Shown here: piece by piece, positions 1 through 8,822 of the stretch
How positions within the stretch are numbered: position 1 is the stretch's first letter
How the letters are laid out: each line of letters starts with the position of its first letter
Source of the DNA: Echinicola sp. 20G
GTDB lineage: Bacteria; Bacteroidota; Bacteroidia; Cytophagales; Cyclobacteriaceae
NCBI RefSeq assembly: GCF_015533855.1
Contig: NZ_AP024154.1
Location: forward strand, 4,470,501-4,534,500
Reading direction: 5' to 3'
Length of the DNA stretch: 64,000 nt
Translations under genes and position numbers: made by a program
The notes under the pieces: model-generated
Database searches by the model: none
What the model was told of the DNA's origin: nothing
Seen by the model: only the letters and a program-made list of their open reading frames with translations

Positions 1-1064
1 ACTTTACTGATATCTTTATCATTCACCATACCCAAAATAATATGCAATTGGTCAAAATACATTTCACCGATCTGTTCCATCACTATAGAAAGCCCTTCCA
101 CATTGTGGCCTGTATCGCAATAAACTAATGGGCTTTCTTGAAGTTTTTGAAAACGCCCTTTCAAACCTGAAGCACGTGCCGCTGAGGCCAAACCTTTGTG
201 GATAACTTCATCATCCAGCTTCAGCCCCTGCTCCTTTAGAACCTCAAAGGCCATCAATATACCTGGCAAATTTTTCTCTTGATACTTCCCAAATAGATCC
301 ATTTTAATGACCGATCTCTCTCCATTCTTTTCAACCACATAATCACATAGTAATGTCTCATTATTAATACCAAGCTGTTTCACTTGATAAAATTGGTCTG
401 CAAAGAAAATGGGAGCATTCCTATTCATGGCCTGCTCTTTAAACACAGGAAAGGTTTCCGGCTGGTTTTGGCTGATGACTACAGGAATTTTTTCTTTAAT
501 TATTCCTGCCTTTTCTCCGGCTATTTCCGCCAAGGTTTCTCCCAAAAACTGGGTATGGTCCAAACCAATATTGGTTATCAAACAAAGCTCAGGGTTTAGC
601 ACATTGGTGCTATCAAGCCTTCCTCCCATTCCAACTTCCACCACAGCGTAGTCCACTTTTTGTTTGGCAAAATAATCAAATGCCAAACCAACAGTCATCT
701 CAAAAAAACTAGGTTTTAAATCTTCCAGGAATTCTTTGTTGTCTGCAACAAAGTTGACCACAGCCTGTTCAGGAATTTCTTGGCCATTGATTTTTACTCT
801 CTCTGTGAAAGACTTCAGATGAGGAGAAGTGTAAAGTCCCACTTTATAACCCGCCTGATGAAGTACCGCTGCTATCGCATGGGAAGAACTTCCCTTACCA
901 TTGGTTCCTGCTACATGGATGGACTTAAACTTTTTTTGTGGATTGCCCAAATGATCACATAATTGGATCGTATTGCTGAGGTCTTTCTTGAATGCAGCTG
1001 CACCGATCCTTTGAAACATCGGCAAGGCATTGAACAGATAGTCCAACGTTTCCTGATAAGTCAT
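1..1064 (-). CDS. folC: Folylpolyglutamate/dihydrofolate synthase FolC (partial, C-terminus off window)
   Basis: Adds glutamate to folates and, in bifunctional forms, joins dihydropteroate to glutamate; cytoplasmic, Mur-ligase-like ATP enzyme. Reading back from the ATG at 1064, the protein begins MTYQETLDYLFNALPMFQ and has the family P-loop GTNGKGSSSH at about residues 53-62. The last visible codons give GMVNDKDISKV, typical of the FolC C-terminal domain. About 354 codons are present of a usual 420-440, so only the tail is missing beyond position 1. It lies 7 bases after the stop of the TonB-like gene on the same strand, so it is probably the last gene of the envelope operon. Family assignment is firm; whether it is mono- or bifunctional cannot be told. 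Confidence 0.93.
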   Translation of the reverse strand, partial: MTYQETLDYLFNALPMFQRIGAAAFKKDLSNTIQLCDHLGNPQKKFKSIHVAGTNGKGSSSHAIAAVLHQAGYKVGLYTSPHLKSFTERVKINGQEIPEQAVVNFVADNKEFLEDLKPSFFEMTVGLAFDYFAKQKVDYAVVEVGMGGRLDSTNVLNPELCLITNIGLDHTQFLGETLAEIAGEKAGIIKEKIPVVISQNQPETFPVFKEQAMNRNAPIFFADQFYQVKQLGINNETLLCDYVVEKNGERSVIKMDLFGKYQEKNLPGILMAFEVLKEQGLKLDDEVIHKGLASAARASGLKGRFQKLQESPLVYCDTGHNVEGLSIVMEQIGEMYFDQLHIILGMVNDKDISK

Positions 1065-1071
1065 CTTAAAT

Positions 1072-2028
1072 CTAATCTACTTTGATGATGAAGGTGATTT
1101 TTCCTTCGGAGTATTCTGCAGTAGGATTACCGCTTTTTCTTTTGAAATTGAGCTTATTTACCACTCCTCTGTAATAAGCCAATACTTCGTTGCTGACATT
1201 GTATTCCAAAGGTATAGCCTGCGCTATTCGGCCATTATCATCCACAACAATCTTAAAAACTATTCGACCATTTCTATTGGAAACCCTGTCTTGAATATTG
1301 GGCTTGCTGGCAAAATCCCATCCTGCTAGGTCCAAATTATAGCCTGCTCCATTTCCAGCATTTCCTTGCCCGGACTGCAGTAGGGAACGGCCATCAATAG
1401 TTCCTTCAGGATTGCCTTGATCACCTTTCTGAGTGGAAGTTCCTTGACTACTTCCTGCAGAAGATTCACTGCTTTTTCCTTTATTCCCTCCTGCTCCAAA
1501 AATAGCTCTTTGGTCAATTTTTGGTTTTTCTTCCACTTTTTCCTCAACTTTCTTTTCTTCTTTTTCCGCAGGTTGAGTAACTGGTTTTGAAGTCTCTTTG
1601 GGTTGATTGGTCTCCTTAACAGCTTCTGTGGTTTTTTCAGCTCCTTTAAGAGGGCTTGTCACGTTGGATTTGGTTTCCAAACTGCTTTTGGATTCAGTTG
1701 GTTGAGGTTTTGCAGCAGGCTTGGTTTCTGGCTGTACCACAGGTTGCACTGGTTCTGTAACCTGTTCTACTGGAGTACCAGGTGCTGGAGATTCTGTATT
1801 GATTTGCTCACTTTCTGAAGGAGGAGTTTCGGTTTGGTTATTTCCACTTCCCGCATCAGTAAAGCCAAGATTAAGTTCCAACCCAAATTGGGCCATAGGT
1901 GGAACTGGTGGACGCCAAACCACAATAAAGTAGATTCCCACCAATACCAGCACATTCACAATGATGGTAATGATGGTAGCTTTCTTCTTGCTATCTAATT
2001 CTTCTTTATTGATACTCTGTACTTCCAT
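1072..2028 (-). CDS. TonB-like energy transducer
   Basis: Likely couples the ExbB/ExbD proton motor to an outer-membrane partner. The 318-aa protein has a short charged N-terminus, one membrane segment at about 17-38 (TIITIIVNVLVLVGIYFIVV), and a long Pro/Glu/Lys/Thr-rich periplasmic stretch at about 60-205. A C-terminal domain follows at about 240-318, containing GRIVFKIVVDDNGRI and ending in a strand-like TEYSEG/ITFIIKVD pattern, as in TonB C-terminal domains. The extended linker fits a protein spanning the periplasm. It starts 4 bases after exbD and clearly belongs to the same transcription unit. TolA-like use cannot be separated from TonB-like use by sequence alone; the gene order (motor, SPOR, TPR) makes a TolA-type role worth considering. 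Confidence 0.82.
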   Translation of the reverse strand: MEVQSINKEELDSKKKATIITIIVNVLVLVGIYFIVVWRPPVPPMAQFGLELNLGFTDAGSGNNQTETPPSESEQINTESPAPGTPVEQVTEPVQPVVQPETKPAAKPQPTESKSSLETKSNVTSPLKGAEKTTEAVKETNQPKETSKPVTQPAEKEEKKVEEKVEEKPKIDQRAIFGAGGNKGKSSESSAGSSQGTSTQKGDQGNPEGTIDGRSLLQSGQGNAGNGAGYNLDLAGWDFASKPNIQDRVSNRNGRIVFKIVVDDNGRIAQAIPLEYNVSNEVLAYYRGVVNKLNFKRKSGNPTAEYSEGKITFIIKVD

Positions 2029-2032
2029 GAAA

Positions 2033-2425
2033 TTATTGATAAGGTTTAGTAGCTATGGAAACATTGGCCTCCAACATGGCAGCTATACCTCCTATTTCTA
2101 CCAAATATTCAACAGGAACTTCTTTGTCAATGTGTAAGACAACCTGTCCATCTTTACCCTTTAATAACGCAGTCAATTCATTTTTGATTTCCTCTCTGCT
2201 CACAATCTTATCATTAACAGAATATTTCAGGTCCTTGGTCACCGTAACCGTTACCTCCTGCATCACAATATCAGACGCCTCACTAGAGGGTAAATTGACA
2301 GGAAGTCCTGAAGGTGTTATGAAAGAGGAAGTAAGCATAAAGAAAATCAACAGCAAGAAGATAATGTCTGTCATGGATGACATACTAAATGCTGCATTGA
2401 CCTTATGTTTGGATTGAAGTGCCAT
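2033..2425 (-). CDS. exbD: Biopolymer transporter ExbD/TolR
   Basis: Inner-membrane stator partner of ExbB. At 130 aa it has the normal ExbD/TolR length. After a short N-terminus (MALQSKHKVNAAFSMSSMTD) comes the single membrane segment IIFLLLIFFMLTSSFI, with the conserved proton-pathway Asp just before it in SMTDIIFLLLIFFM. The periplasmic domain includes the family-like pattern VVLHIDKEVPVEYLVEI near 95-112. It starts 1 base after exbB ends and 4 bases before the TonB-like gene, so the three are co-transcribed. ExbD and TolR cannot be separated confidently. Confidence 0.93.
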   Translation of the reverse strand: MALQSKHKVNAAFSMSSMTDIIFLLLIFFMLTSSFITPSGLPVNLPSSEASDIVMQEVTVTVTKDLKYSVNDKIVSREEIKNELTALLKGKDGQVVLHIDKEVPVEYLVEIGGIAAMLEANVSIATKPYQ

Positions 2426-2426
2426 A

Positions 2427-3122
2427 TTACTTTTTGTCCTGAAGTAAATCCATAAACTCCACAGTAGTGTACTCCATGCTATGAATCAGCTTGGAAACCC
2501 TAGCTACAAGGTAATTATACCCTAAATATGCAATGATCCCAACAACCAAACCTGTTGCGGTTGTGATCATGGCTTCATAAATCCCAGTAGATAATAGTTT
2601 AGGAGAAACCATACCTTCTTCTTGGGCAACTCCAATAAAGGCCCTAATCATACCCGCTACAGTACCCAAGAACCCGATCATGGGAGCCGCACCTGATACT
2701 GTCGCCAATAGGTTTAGGTTTTTCTCCAATTTATAAATTTCTATTTTTCCTACGTTCTCGATCGCTACTTCAATATTCTTTAACGGGCTACCAATTCTTT
2801 CCAAGCCTTTGGAAATCATATTGGCCACTGGAGTATCTTCCTCTTGGCAGATCATTTTAGCTCCACCAATATCCCCTGTTTGGACCATCATTTTTACTTG
2901 GTCCATCATTCCTTTAGGTGTTTGGGCAGCCTTTTTCAAAGTAATGATCCTTTCCACAAAAATGTAAATCGCCAAAATAAAAAGGGCATACAAAGGGATC
3001 ATCATGTATCCGCCTTTGATCAGCAAATCCAATAATCCAATGCTGTCCGAACTGTTTTCCATGACAGCAAGAGAGTCAGCTACAGCTTCCCCGTTAGTTG
3101 ATAAAGTTTGTAGTAATATCAT
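2427..3122 (-). CDS. exbB: MotA/TolQ/ExbB proton channel protein
   Basis: Forms the proton-conducting multimer that powers the TonB/TolA-like protein. The ATG at 3122 gives 231 aa. A longer reading to 3155 starts at TTG and its extra 11 residues come from overlap with the upstream gene, so I use 3122, which begins 1 base after that gene's TAA. Membrane segments are near GGYMMIPLYALFILAIYIFV, then VSGAAPMIGFLGTVAGMIRAF and the last ITTATGLVVGIIAYLGYNYL. The middle segment holds the GxxGTVxGM family signature. Stop and start spacing with the SPOR gene and exbD argues for translational coupling. Confidence 0.94.
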   Translation of the reverse strand: MILLQTLSTNGEAVADSLAVMENSSDSIGLLDLLIKGGYMMIPLYALFILAIYIFVERIITLKKAAQTPKGMMDQVKMMVQTGDIGGAKMICQEEDTPVANMISKGLERIGSPLKNIEVAIENVGKIEIYKLEKNLNLLATVSGAAPMIGFLGTVAGMIRAFIGVAQEEGMVSPKLLSTGIYEAMITTATGLVVGIIAYLGYNYLVARVSKLIHSMEYTTVEFMDLLQDKK

Positions 3123-3123
3123 A

Positions 3124-3975
3124 TTAGTATTTAAAAACCCATAAAGTTTCTTCAAAATTGGCCTGCTCTTTTTCGATCATGGCCGTGGCGTCCACCACAT
3201 TGTCAAAATCTGCTATGGCCAACTTGTAGAACGAAGAACCATAGCCGGGAAGTATTAGGTAGGTATTATATCCTTTATTGTTCAATTTCTTTGAGAAGTC
3301 TTTGGCCAAGTCACCATCAATAAATGCACCAACTGTCACCAAATACCTTGGCTGATCGCCCTTTTCATTAATTTCAGTCATTGCCGGAGTACTGGAAGCT
3401 ATTGGAGCACTAACTTCAGGTTCTACTGGAGCGGGAATTTCCTCACTTTCCTCTGGCTGCACCGGTTGAATCGCTTCCTCGGCTTGATTCAAGTTTGAGT
3501 CTGCATTGACATCTACAGGCTGATAATTGAAGTAGTAAACCGCATAGCCTATGATCCCCAACAAAAAGATGAGAAGAACAATCAACCATGTTTTACTACT
3601 GCTTTCCTCCTTCTCTTCAACTGTGTTGGACGGAGGTACAACTGGTTGGCTAGCTTTAGGCTCAACCACCGCAGCAGGTTTGGTTTCATCTACCTTGGCT
3701 TTCTCTTCTGCTACAGGAGGAACCACCACTGGCTCCACTTCTTTTGGCTCTTCCTCTTTACTTAAAGGTTCTTCTTTGCTTTTCTCTTCTGATTGTTTTG
3801 TATCAACCTTTTTCTCAGTGGCATTTGAGATAGGTACGGGTGCAGGTGTAGCTTTAGGAGCAGGTTTGGATTTTTCTTCTTCGCTGGAGATAGGTGTGAT
3901 TTCGATTTCAGGCAAGCCAAAATCCTTATCTTCATCTTTTCGTTTAGAATGTTTTCCCTGATCCTTTTTAGCCAT
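3124..3975 (-). CDS. SPOR-domain membrane protein
   Basis: Probably binds denuded septal peptidoglycan, as known SPOR domains do. The 283-aa protein has a charged cytoplasmic N-terminus rich in Lys/Glu/Pro (1-128) and one membrane segment at about 129-150 (TWLIVLLIFLLGIIGYAVYY). An acidic, Pro-rich linker follows, then a C-terminal SPOR domain at about 208-283 beginning PRYLVTVGAFIDGDLAKDF, with the NNKGYNTYLILPG strand and a closing LWVFKY. The topology (N-in, SPOR in periplasm) is that of FtsN/DamX-type proteins. It sits directly upstream of exbB with 1 base between stop and start. A division-linked role is inference from domain and context. Confidence 0.86.
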   Translation of the reverse strand: MAKKDQGKHSKRKDEDKDFGLPEIEITPISSEEEKSKPAPKATPAPVPISNATEKKVDTKQSEEKSKEEPLSKEEEPKEVEPVVVPPVAEEKAKVDETKPAAVVEPKASQPVVPPSNTVEEKEESSSKTWLIVLLIFLLGIIGYAVYYFNYQPVDVNADSNLNQAEEAIQPVQPEESEEIPAPVEPEVSAPIASSTPAMTEINEKGDQPRYLVTVGAFIDGDLAKDFSKKLNNKGYNTYLILPGYGSSFYKLAIADFDNVVDATAMIEKEQANFEETLWVFKY

Positions 3976-4083
3976 TATCGTCTTTTTTCTTGGTGGTTTA
4001 AATTGCTAAGCTAAGATAAAACCCGCAATTACTCAATACAGCAAATGTGTTTAATTCCATATTTTCAGTAAACCTTACTGAAA

Positions 4084-5787
4084 CTAAAATTTAAAGGTCA
4101 AACCTCCAATCCCTTGAATTCCACGGGATTGATAATTCCAAAATCTTTCGTTTTTTTGATTCAATAAATTATTCCCCTGTGCAAAGACAGAAAAGCGATC
4201 AGTAATCTTATAATCTATTTTTGCATTTAAATCAATGATAGGATTCAAAGTATCTGTGGTATAAGAATTCCCATCAGATTGAAGGTTGAGCACATCAATG
4301 CCTCCCATCATATCCAAGCCAGCTTGGATCAACCATTTTTCATCTGGCGTAAAGGTATTGTGCACATTGATTTCCCAATTGGGTCTTTGCCATGCCACAG
4401 CAGTCTGGTCCAGCCCGGGCATCAATGCATCAATATCGTCCAAGCTATAGTGATAATAATTACCTTCCGCGGTCAAGTGATAAAAATCACCAAAGCTGTA
4501 TCCTAATGTTCCAGTATAATTTAATACGGTTCCATTATTGTACATCAATTGGAATCTGGTGCTGTCTTGGGCACCGTTCGCAAAGAAATGCATATTATCA
4601 TAATCACCATAAGCTATACCCAGCTTATAAGTAAAAGCATCATTGACACTTCCTTTAATTCCTCCCTCAGCCCTAAATTTCTGAATGGTATTCAACAATT
4701 GATCACTAGGCCCCAAATAAGGGTTTTCCATAGCAAAACTGTAGTAAGTATTTCTCTTTACATCTCCTTCATAACTGGCATATACTGCAAATTCTTCTTG
4801 TAAATTATAGCTGGCATTTATGGTAGGAAAAATGTGAAAATCACTGTCCTTTCCTTCATAAACATCATTTTCCAGAATCACGTTAGCTCCTACCCTTACT
4901 TCAAATGATTCATTCTGATAAGCCACAAAAGGTGTAAACTTCACATAATTTCTATTAAGATCAGCATAAGTAGCATCAGAAGGAGATGTCAAGAATGCGG
5001 CTACATCAACACCTGATTTAGTCTCATCATTGAAATAATAAGAAGTCTTTCCCGATAAATTGATCTCGTGCTCTCTGGCAGCATAATCATCATTAAAAAG
5101 TCTGGCTCCTATGGCTACTTCATAATTGAAAGGCTCATCTTTATCTATATTCCTAATTCCTGCTTGACCATAAATGGTATGGAAGAATTGCTGAATATCA
5201 TCTGCCATCACCTCAAGTCCTGGCGTGTAACCATAAAAATGATAACGGTCACGATTATAACCTAACTGACCAAATACCTCAAAGTATTCATCAAAATAGC
5301 TGGCATTTAATCTAATCTGCGTATGGTCCTCTGCGGAATTTTCCTTGTCTACCGGACCTTCATAAAAGCCTTGATGCTTTAAGTAAACGCCATAATTCAA
5401 GTAATCACTTTCCAAATTATTAAGGTATAGTTCGGCCAATGGCGACTGATAATTACCAAAACCCAATCTAACCAATCCATGATAAACCTCATCAGTATTG
5501 GATAGAAACTTCTTCTGATATGGTGTCAGAGGTGAATTGGTCGGTGCCAAATCAAAAAAGAAATCCCGAACATCATAATTAAAATTACTATGTCCTTCAG
5601 GTTGCGGCAAAGCAGGAACCCTTTCAAAGTTTCTTGGCCGCTTTGGCAAACTCAAAACCCGGTCCTTCCTAATAATGAATTCCGCATCAGTTACCTCTCC
5701 ACGTTCGTTTCCTTTTTGGTCTTGAGCATTCACCAAAGCCACTGGAAACAAAACTGATAAATATATGATTTTTAATATTTTATTCAT
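4084..5787 (-). CDS. TonB-receptor-like outer-membrane beta-barrel protein without plug
   Basis: Predicted outer-membrane barrel. The ATG at 5787 gives 567 aa and a signal peptide (KILKIIYLSVLFPVALVNAQ); the longer reading uses TTG. From about residue 90 to the end it alternates short turns with aromatic strands, for example FEVFGQLGYNRDRYHFYGY and FSVFAQGNNLLNQKNERFW. The closing GIQGIGGLTFKF ends in Phe, as barrels do. 'NNLLNQK' resembles the last strands of TonB-dependent receptors, but the usual plug of about 130 residues is not visible; the N-terminus instead has a short segment with FNYDVRDFFFDLAP. The gene lies between the TPR gene and the SPOR/ExbBD/TonB genes. The partner or substrate is unknown. 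Confidence 0.75.
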   Translation of the reverse strand: MNKILKIIYLSVLFPVALVNAQDQKGNERGEVTDAEFIIRKDRVLSLPKRPRNFERVPALPQPEGHSNFNYDVRDFFFDLAPTNSPLTPYQKKFLSNTDEVYHGLVRLGFGNYQSPLAELYLNNLESDYLNYGVYLKHQGFYEGPVDKENSAEDHTQIRLNASYFDEYFEVFGQLGYNRDRYHFYGYTPGLEVMADDIQQFFHTIYGQAGIRNIDKDEPFNYEVAIGARLFNDDYAAREHEINLSGKTSYYFNDETKSGVDVAAFLTSPSDATYADLNRNYVKFTPFVAYQNESFEVRVGANVILENDVYEGKDSDFHIFPTINASYNLQEEFAVYASYEGDVKRNTYYSFAMENPYLGPSDQLLNTIQKFRAEGGIKGSVNDAFTYKLGIAYGDYDNMHFFANGAQDSTRFQLMYNNGTVLNYTGTLGYSFGDFYHLTAEGNYYHYSLDDIDALMPGLDQTAVAWQRPNWEINVHNTFTPDEKWLIQAGLDMMGGIDVLNLQSDGNSYTTDTLNPIIDLNAKIDYKITDRFSVFAQGNNLLNQKNERFWNYQSRGIQGIGGLTFKF

Positions 5788-5818
5788 CTTCAATTAAATC
5801 GATACATCAATTAAAAAT

Positions 5819-8806
5819 TTATTGAATTGCTTCTAGTTCTGCTTTGGCCTCTTGAATAATTTGTTCATTCTTAGCGTTTTCAATGACAGATTCCAAAGTA
5901 GCTTTAGCTTGGAAATTTTCATTTAAACCTTTATAGTTTTTAGCCAAAAGCACAAAGCATTTTCCATACCAGTAATCATACACAGCATACTTTTCAGAGA
6001 AACTAAAGATGGTTTCATTGGACTGGGTGAAGTTGCCACTTTCATGGAAAGAAAGAGAAAGTAAGTAAAGTGCTTCCGCTCCTTGAATTGATTCACTTTC
6101 ATTTAACAACACCATTAACTCATCTTGGGCTGCCGCTGTTTTTCCTGTTTTCAAGAGCGACTTGGCTTTGATCAGCAAAGCATTGGCTTCTGCGTCTGCA
6201 GTGATATCTCCCAATGCAATCACTTTATCGGCATAAAAGCTGGCCGAATCAAACTTACTGGTTTCATAATAAGCCGTCATCAAGCCTTTATAAGCTTCAT
6301 ATTCTTCTATCCTATCTCTGGCTACTTTACTGCTGCTGATAAAATATGGAATCGCTTTTTGATAGTTCTTTTTCTCAAATTCAATTTCCGCAATTCGTTG
6401 AATGGCTTTCGCGCGGTGACTTGATGCCCCCATTCCCTCTAAATCATAGAAGGTCTGCAGCGCTTGGTCTTTTTGGCCCAAACGATAATAGGCATCCCCA
6501 ATAAAATAATTGGCTTCTTGCTTTTGCCCTGAATTAGGGTAACTCTTCAAATAGGTTTCAAAAGCTCGGATAGATTCCTGATAAGATTGATTGAAAAATA
6601 GGTTTTTAGCCGCTTCAAATTCAATAGACTGGAGGCTTTCATTTCCTGGGTTGGCCGTTTTATAATCAGAAAGGTAATTTGAAAACTCTCCAGACCTACC
6701 TTGAAGTGAAAGCGCTTCTTGGAGTCCTACCAAAGCCGCATCAGCATTGGTAGCATTTGGATAGCTGTCCAAGATCTTTTTATAATCATTGATCGTCTGA
6801 TCATAATTTTTCAATGAGTAACTTGCAATCGCCCTACCTTCCAAAGCAAAAGGTACAAATGGACTGTTGGGGCTTTGATTGATCAGTTGAGAATATCCCT
6901 GTCTGGCCTCAGCATAATTGGATTCTTCCATATTGATCTGAGCCTTTTGGAAAACTATATCATCCATAAACCTGCTATTTGGATACCTACTTAACCCTCT
7001 ATCCAGTTCCGCAATCGCTTCCCGGTTTCTATTTTGAAAATTGAGTACTACTCCTGCCATGTAATGGGCATAATCTGCTTCGGGATTGCGATCATCTATG
7101 GCTCTTCTAAAAGTACTTAGAGCGTTATCAAATTTCTTTTGGATGTAATAACAGTCTCCCAAACGCATCACTGCATCATCATAGTAACTCTGTACATCAG
7201 ATTTCTTTACTTTATCGATGTAAGACCTAAACTGATTTTCAGCTTTAGCATATTGTTGGGTATTGAAATAAGCATACCCTAAGCCATAATGGCTCCTGAT
7301 TAAGGCAGGGTCCAAAGAAGTTAAACGCATTCCAGTTACCTGTTCATAAGCCCTGATAGCTTCTTTCATGTTATCTCCTGCAGCATAGGCTTCTGCCTTC
7401 CAAAAGAAAGCTTCATGTACAATGGCTTTATCTACCGGATAAGCAATTGACTTATCGAAATAGGTAATCGCTTCTTTGTATCTTTTATTTCTATAATAAG
7501 TGATTCCTTGATAGTAGGTAACCTTTTGATAGGCTGCCCTTATTCGAAGAGACTTATTGCTCATTCTTTCAATATGCTCAATTGCCCTTAAGTAGTTGTT
7601 GGTATTGATCAGGGCATCGCTGAGCAGGTTCTCCACTTCTGCCACATTCTGGCCTTGAGGATACTTTTGAAGATAGGAATCCATGGCATTGATGGCTTCC
7701 TGAAAGCTTCCTTTTTCTAGATTTAACTTAGCAAAATTGAAAAGTGCTTCCTCTTGGATATTGGAGTCAAAATCACTCTTGTAGGCTGTGCTGAAACTGG
7801 TAACAGCATATTGAGGATTGTTGAGTTTCAAATAGGAATGGCCCAAATAATAACTGGAAACCTGACCCAATCGATCATTCTCCAATGCTACCTTTTTAAA
7901 GTAATCTGTTGCCTGTTGGTATTTTTGAACTTTAAATTGGGCAACTCCAGCCTTATACATTTGCTCACGACTCATATTTCCTCTTCCTGTTTTGGAAAAA
8001 GCATCATAATAAGTCGCAGCATTATTAAAATCACGACGTTCATAATAAGCCTCTGCTAACAACAGGTAGATTCCTTCCTTCCTATCCAAGTTATTCCTTG
8101 ATTGGGTAATTGGTGTAGCATAAGCGATCAACTCATCATATTGCTGCTGTCTGTAGTACAGCTCAGAAAGCATGTAAGGCACTTTTGGCTGGTATTCAGG
8201 GTAGCGGTCTGCTTGTTTGAAATCTGCAATGGCCTGATCATATTTATTTAGTTCCATGGCCACATATCCTGCATAATAGTAGCCATCTCCCGTGTATGAA
8301 GTCTGCATTTTCTTTACCGGATCAAAATACCTGGCCGCATTGGCATAATCCTTCAATTGGAAATAAGCATAGCCTGTTTTGAAGTAAAGCTTAGAGCGAT
8401 CCTCCAAACTGACCACATCCACATTGACCATGTTGTACTTTTCTATGGCCACTTTATAGTGACGTTTCTCGAAATAATAGTCACCTAAAAGAAATGCTGC
8501 TTCATTGGCTTTGGGGTCGGTAGGATAATTTTTGGTAATATTTTCCACCAAACTTGGGCCGTCTGGATTCTCAATCTTCAAGGCAGAAACTGCATGATAA
8601 AAATCCACATCTATCCTTTGCGATGCGGTCAGTTCCTCTTCCTTGAGGTTTTCAAACTCGAGCTTGGAGGCACTGTAATGGTGTTTATCAAAAAGCTCAT
8701 AGGCATCATCTATCTTTTTTTCCAGGCCTGTTTGATAAAGGCCTGATTGTGCTTTTGCCTGATAGAAAAAACCGGAGGCAATAAACAATAGTAGTATTTT
8801 TCTCAT
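5819..8806 (-). CDS. Large periplasmic tetratricopeptide-repeat protein
   Basis: A 995-aa protein made almost wholly of TPR-like helical repeats, likely an envelope scaffold. The ATG at 8806 gives the signal peptide MRKILLLFIASGFFYQAKAQ; the longer reading to 8821 begins at TTG. Repeats of about 34-37 residues run from about 35 to the end, with many matches such as AAFLLGDYYFEKRHYKVAI, AYFQLKDYANAARYF and DAYYRLGQKDQALQTF. The known family (CpoB/YbgF-like and large Bacteroidota TPR proteins) works in the periplasm, often with Tol or BAM machinery. It begins 16 bases after holA and precedes the barrel gene by 31 bases, so it is part of the envelope operon. Exact binding partner unknown. Confidence 0.84.
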   Translation of the reverse strand: MRKILLLFIASGFFYQAKAQSGLYQTGLEKKIDDAYELFDKHHYSASKLEFENLKEEELTASQRIDVDFYHAVSALKIENPDGPSLVENITKNYPTDPKANEAAFLLGDYYFEKRHYKVAIEKYNMVNVDVVSLEDRSKLYFKTGYAYFQLKDYANAARYFDPVKKMQTSYTGDGYYYAGYVAMELNKYDQAIADFKQADRYPEYQPKVPYMLSELYYRQQQYDELIAYATPITQSRNNLDRKEGIYLLLAEAYYERRDFNNAATYYDAFSKTGRGNMSREQMYKAGVAQFKVQKYQQATDYFKKVALENDRLGQVSSYYLGHSYLKLNNPQYAVTSFSTAYKSDFDSNIQEEALFNFAKLNLEKGSFQEAINAMDSYLQKYPQGQNVAEVENLLSDALINTNNYLRAIEHIERMSNKSLRIRAAYQKVTYYQGITYYRNKRYKEAITYFDKSIAYPVDKAIVHEAFFWKAEAYAAGDNMKEAIRAYEQVTGMRLTSLDPALIRSHYGLGYAYFNTQQYAKAENQFRSYIDKVKKSDVQSYYDDAVMRLGDCYYIQKKFDNALSTFRRAIDDRNPEADYAHYMAGVVLNFQNRNREAIAELDRGLSRYPNSRFMDDIVFQKAQINMEESNYAEARQGYSQLINQSPNSPFVPFALEGRAIASYSLKNYDQTINDYKKILDSYPNATNADAALVGLQEALSLQGRSGEFSNYLSDYKTANPGNESLQSIEFEAAKNLFFNQSYQESIRAFETYLKSYPNSGQKQEANYFIGDAYYRLGQKDQALQTFYDLEGMGASSHRAKAIQRIAEIEFEKKNYQKAIPYFISSSKVARDRIEEYEAYKGLMTAYYETSKFDSASFYADKVIALGDITADAEANALLIKAKSLLKTGKTAAAQDELMVLLNESESIQGAEALYLLSLSFHESGNFTQSNETIFSFSEKYAVYDYWYGKCFVLLAKNYKGLNENFQAKATLESVIENAKNEQIIQEAKAELEAIQ

Positions 8807-8822
8807 GGTAAAGTCTTGCAAA

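Noticed and set aside
3123..3155. Longer N-terminus for ExbB
   Set aside because: Begins at TTG within the SPOR gene; the ATG one base after the SPOR stop fits coupled translation.
3551..3961. 136-codon Ser/Thr-rich frame opposite the SPOR gene
   Set aside because: Mirror of the Lys/Glu/Pro-rich coding region; no independent support.
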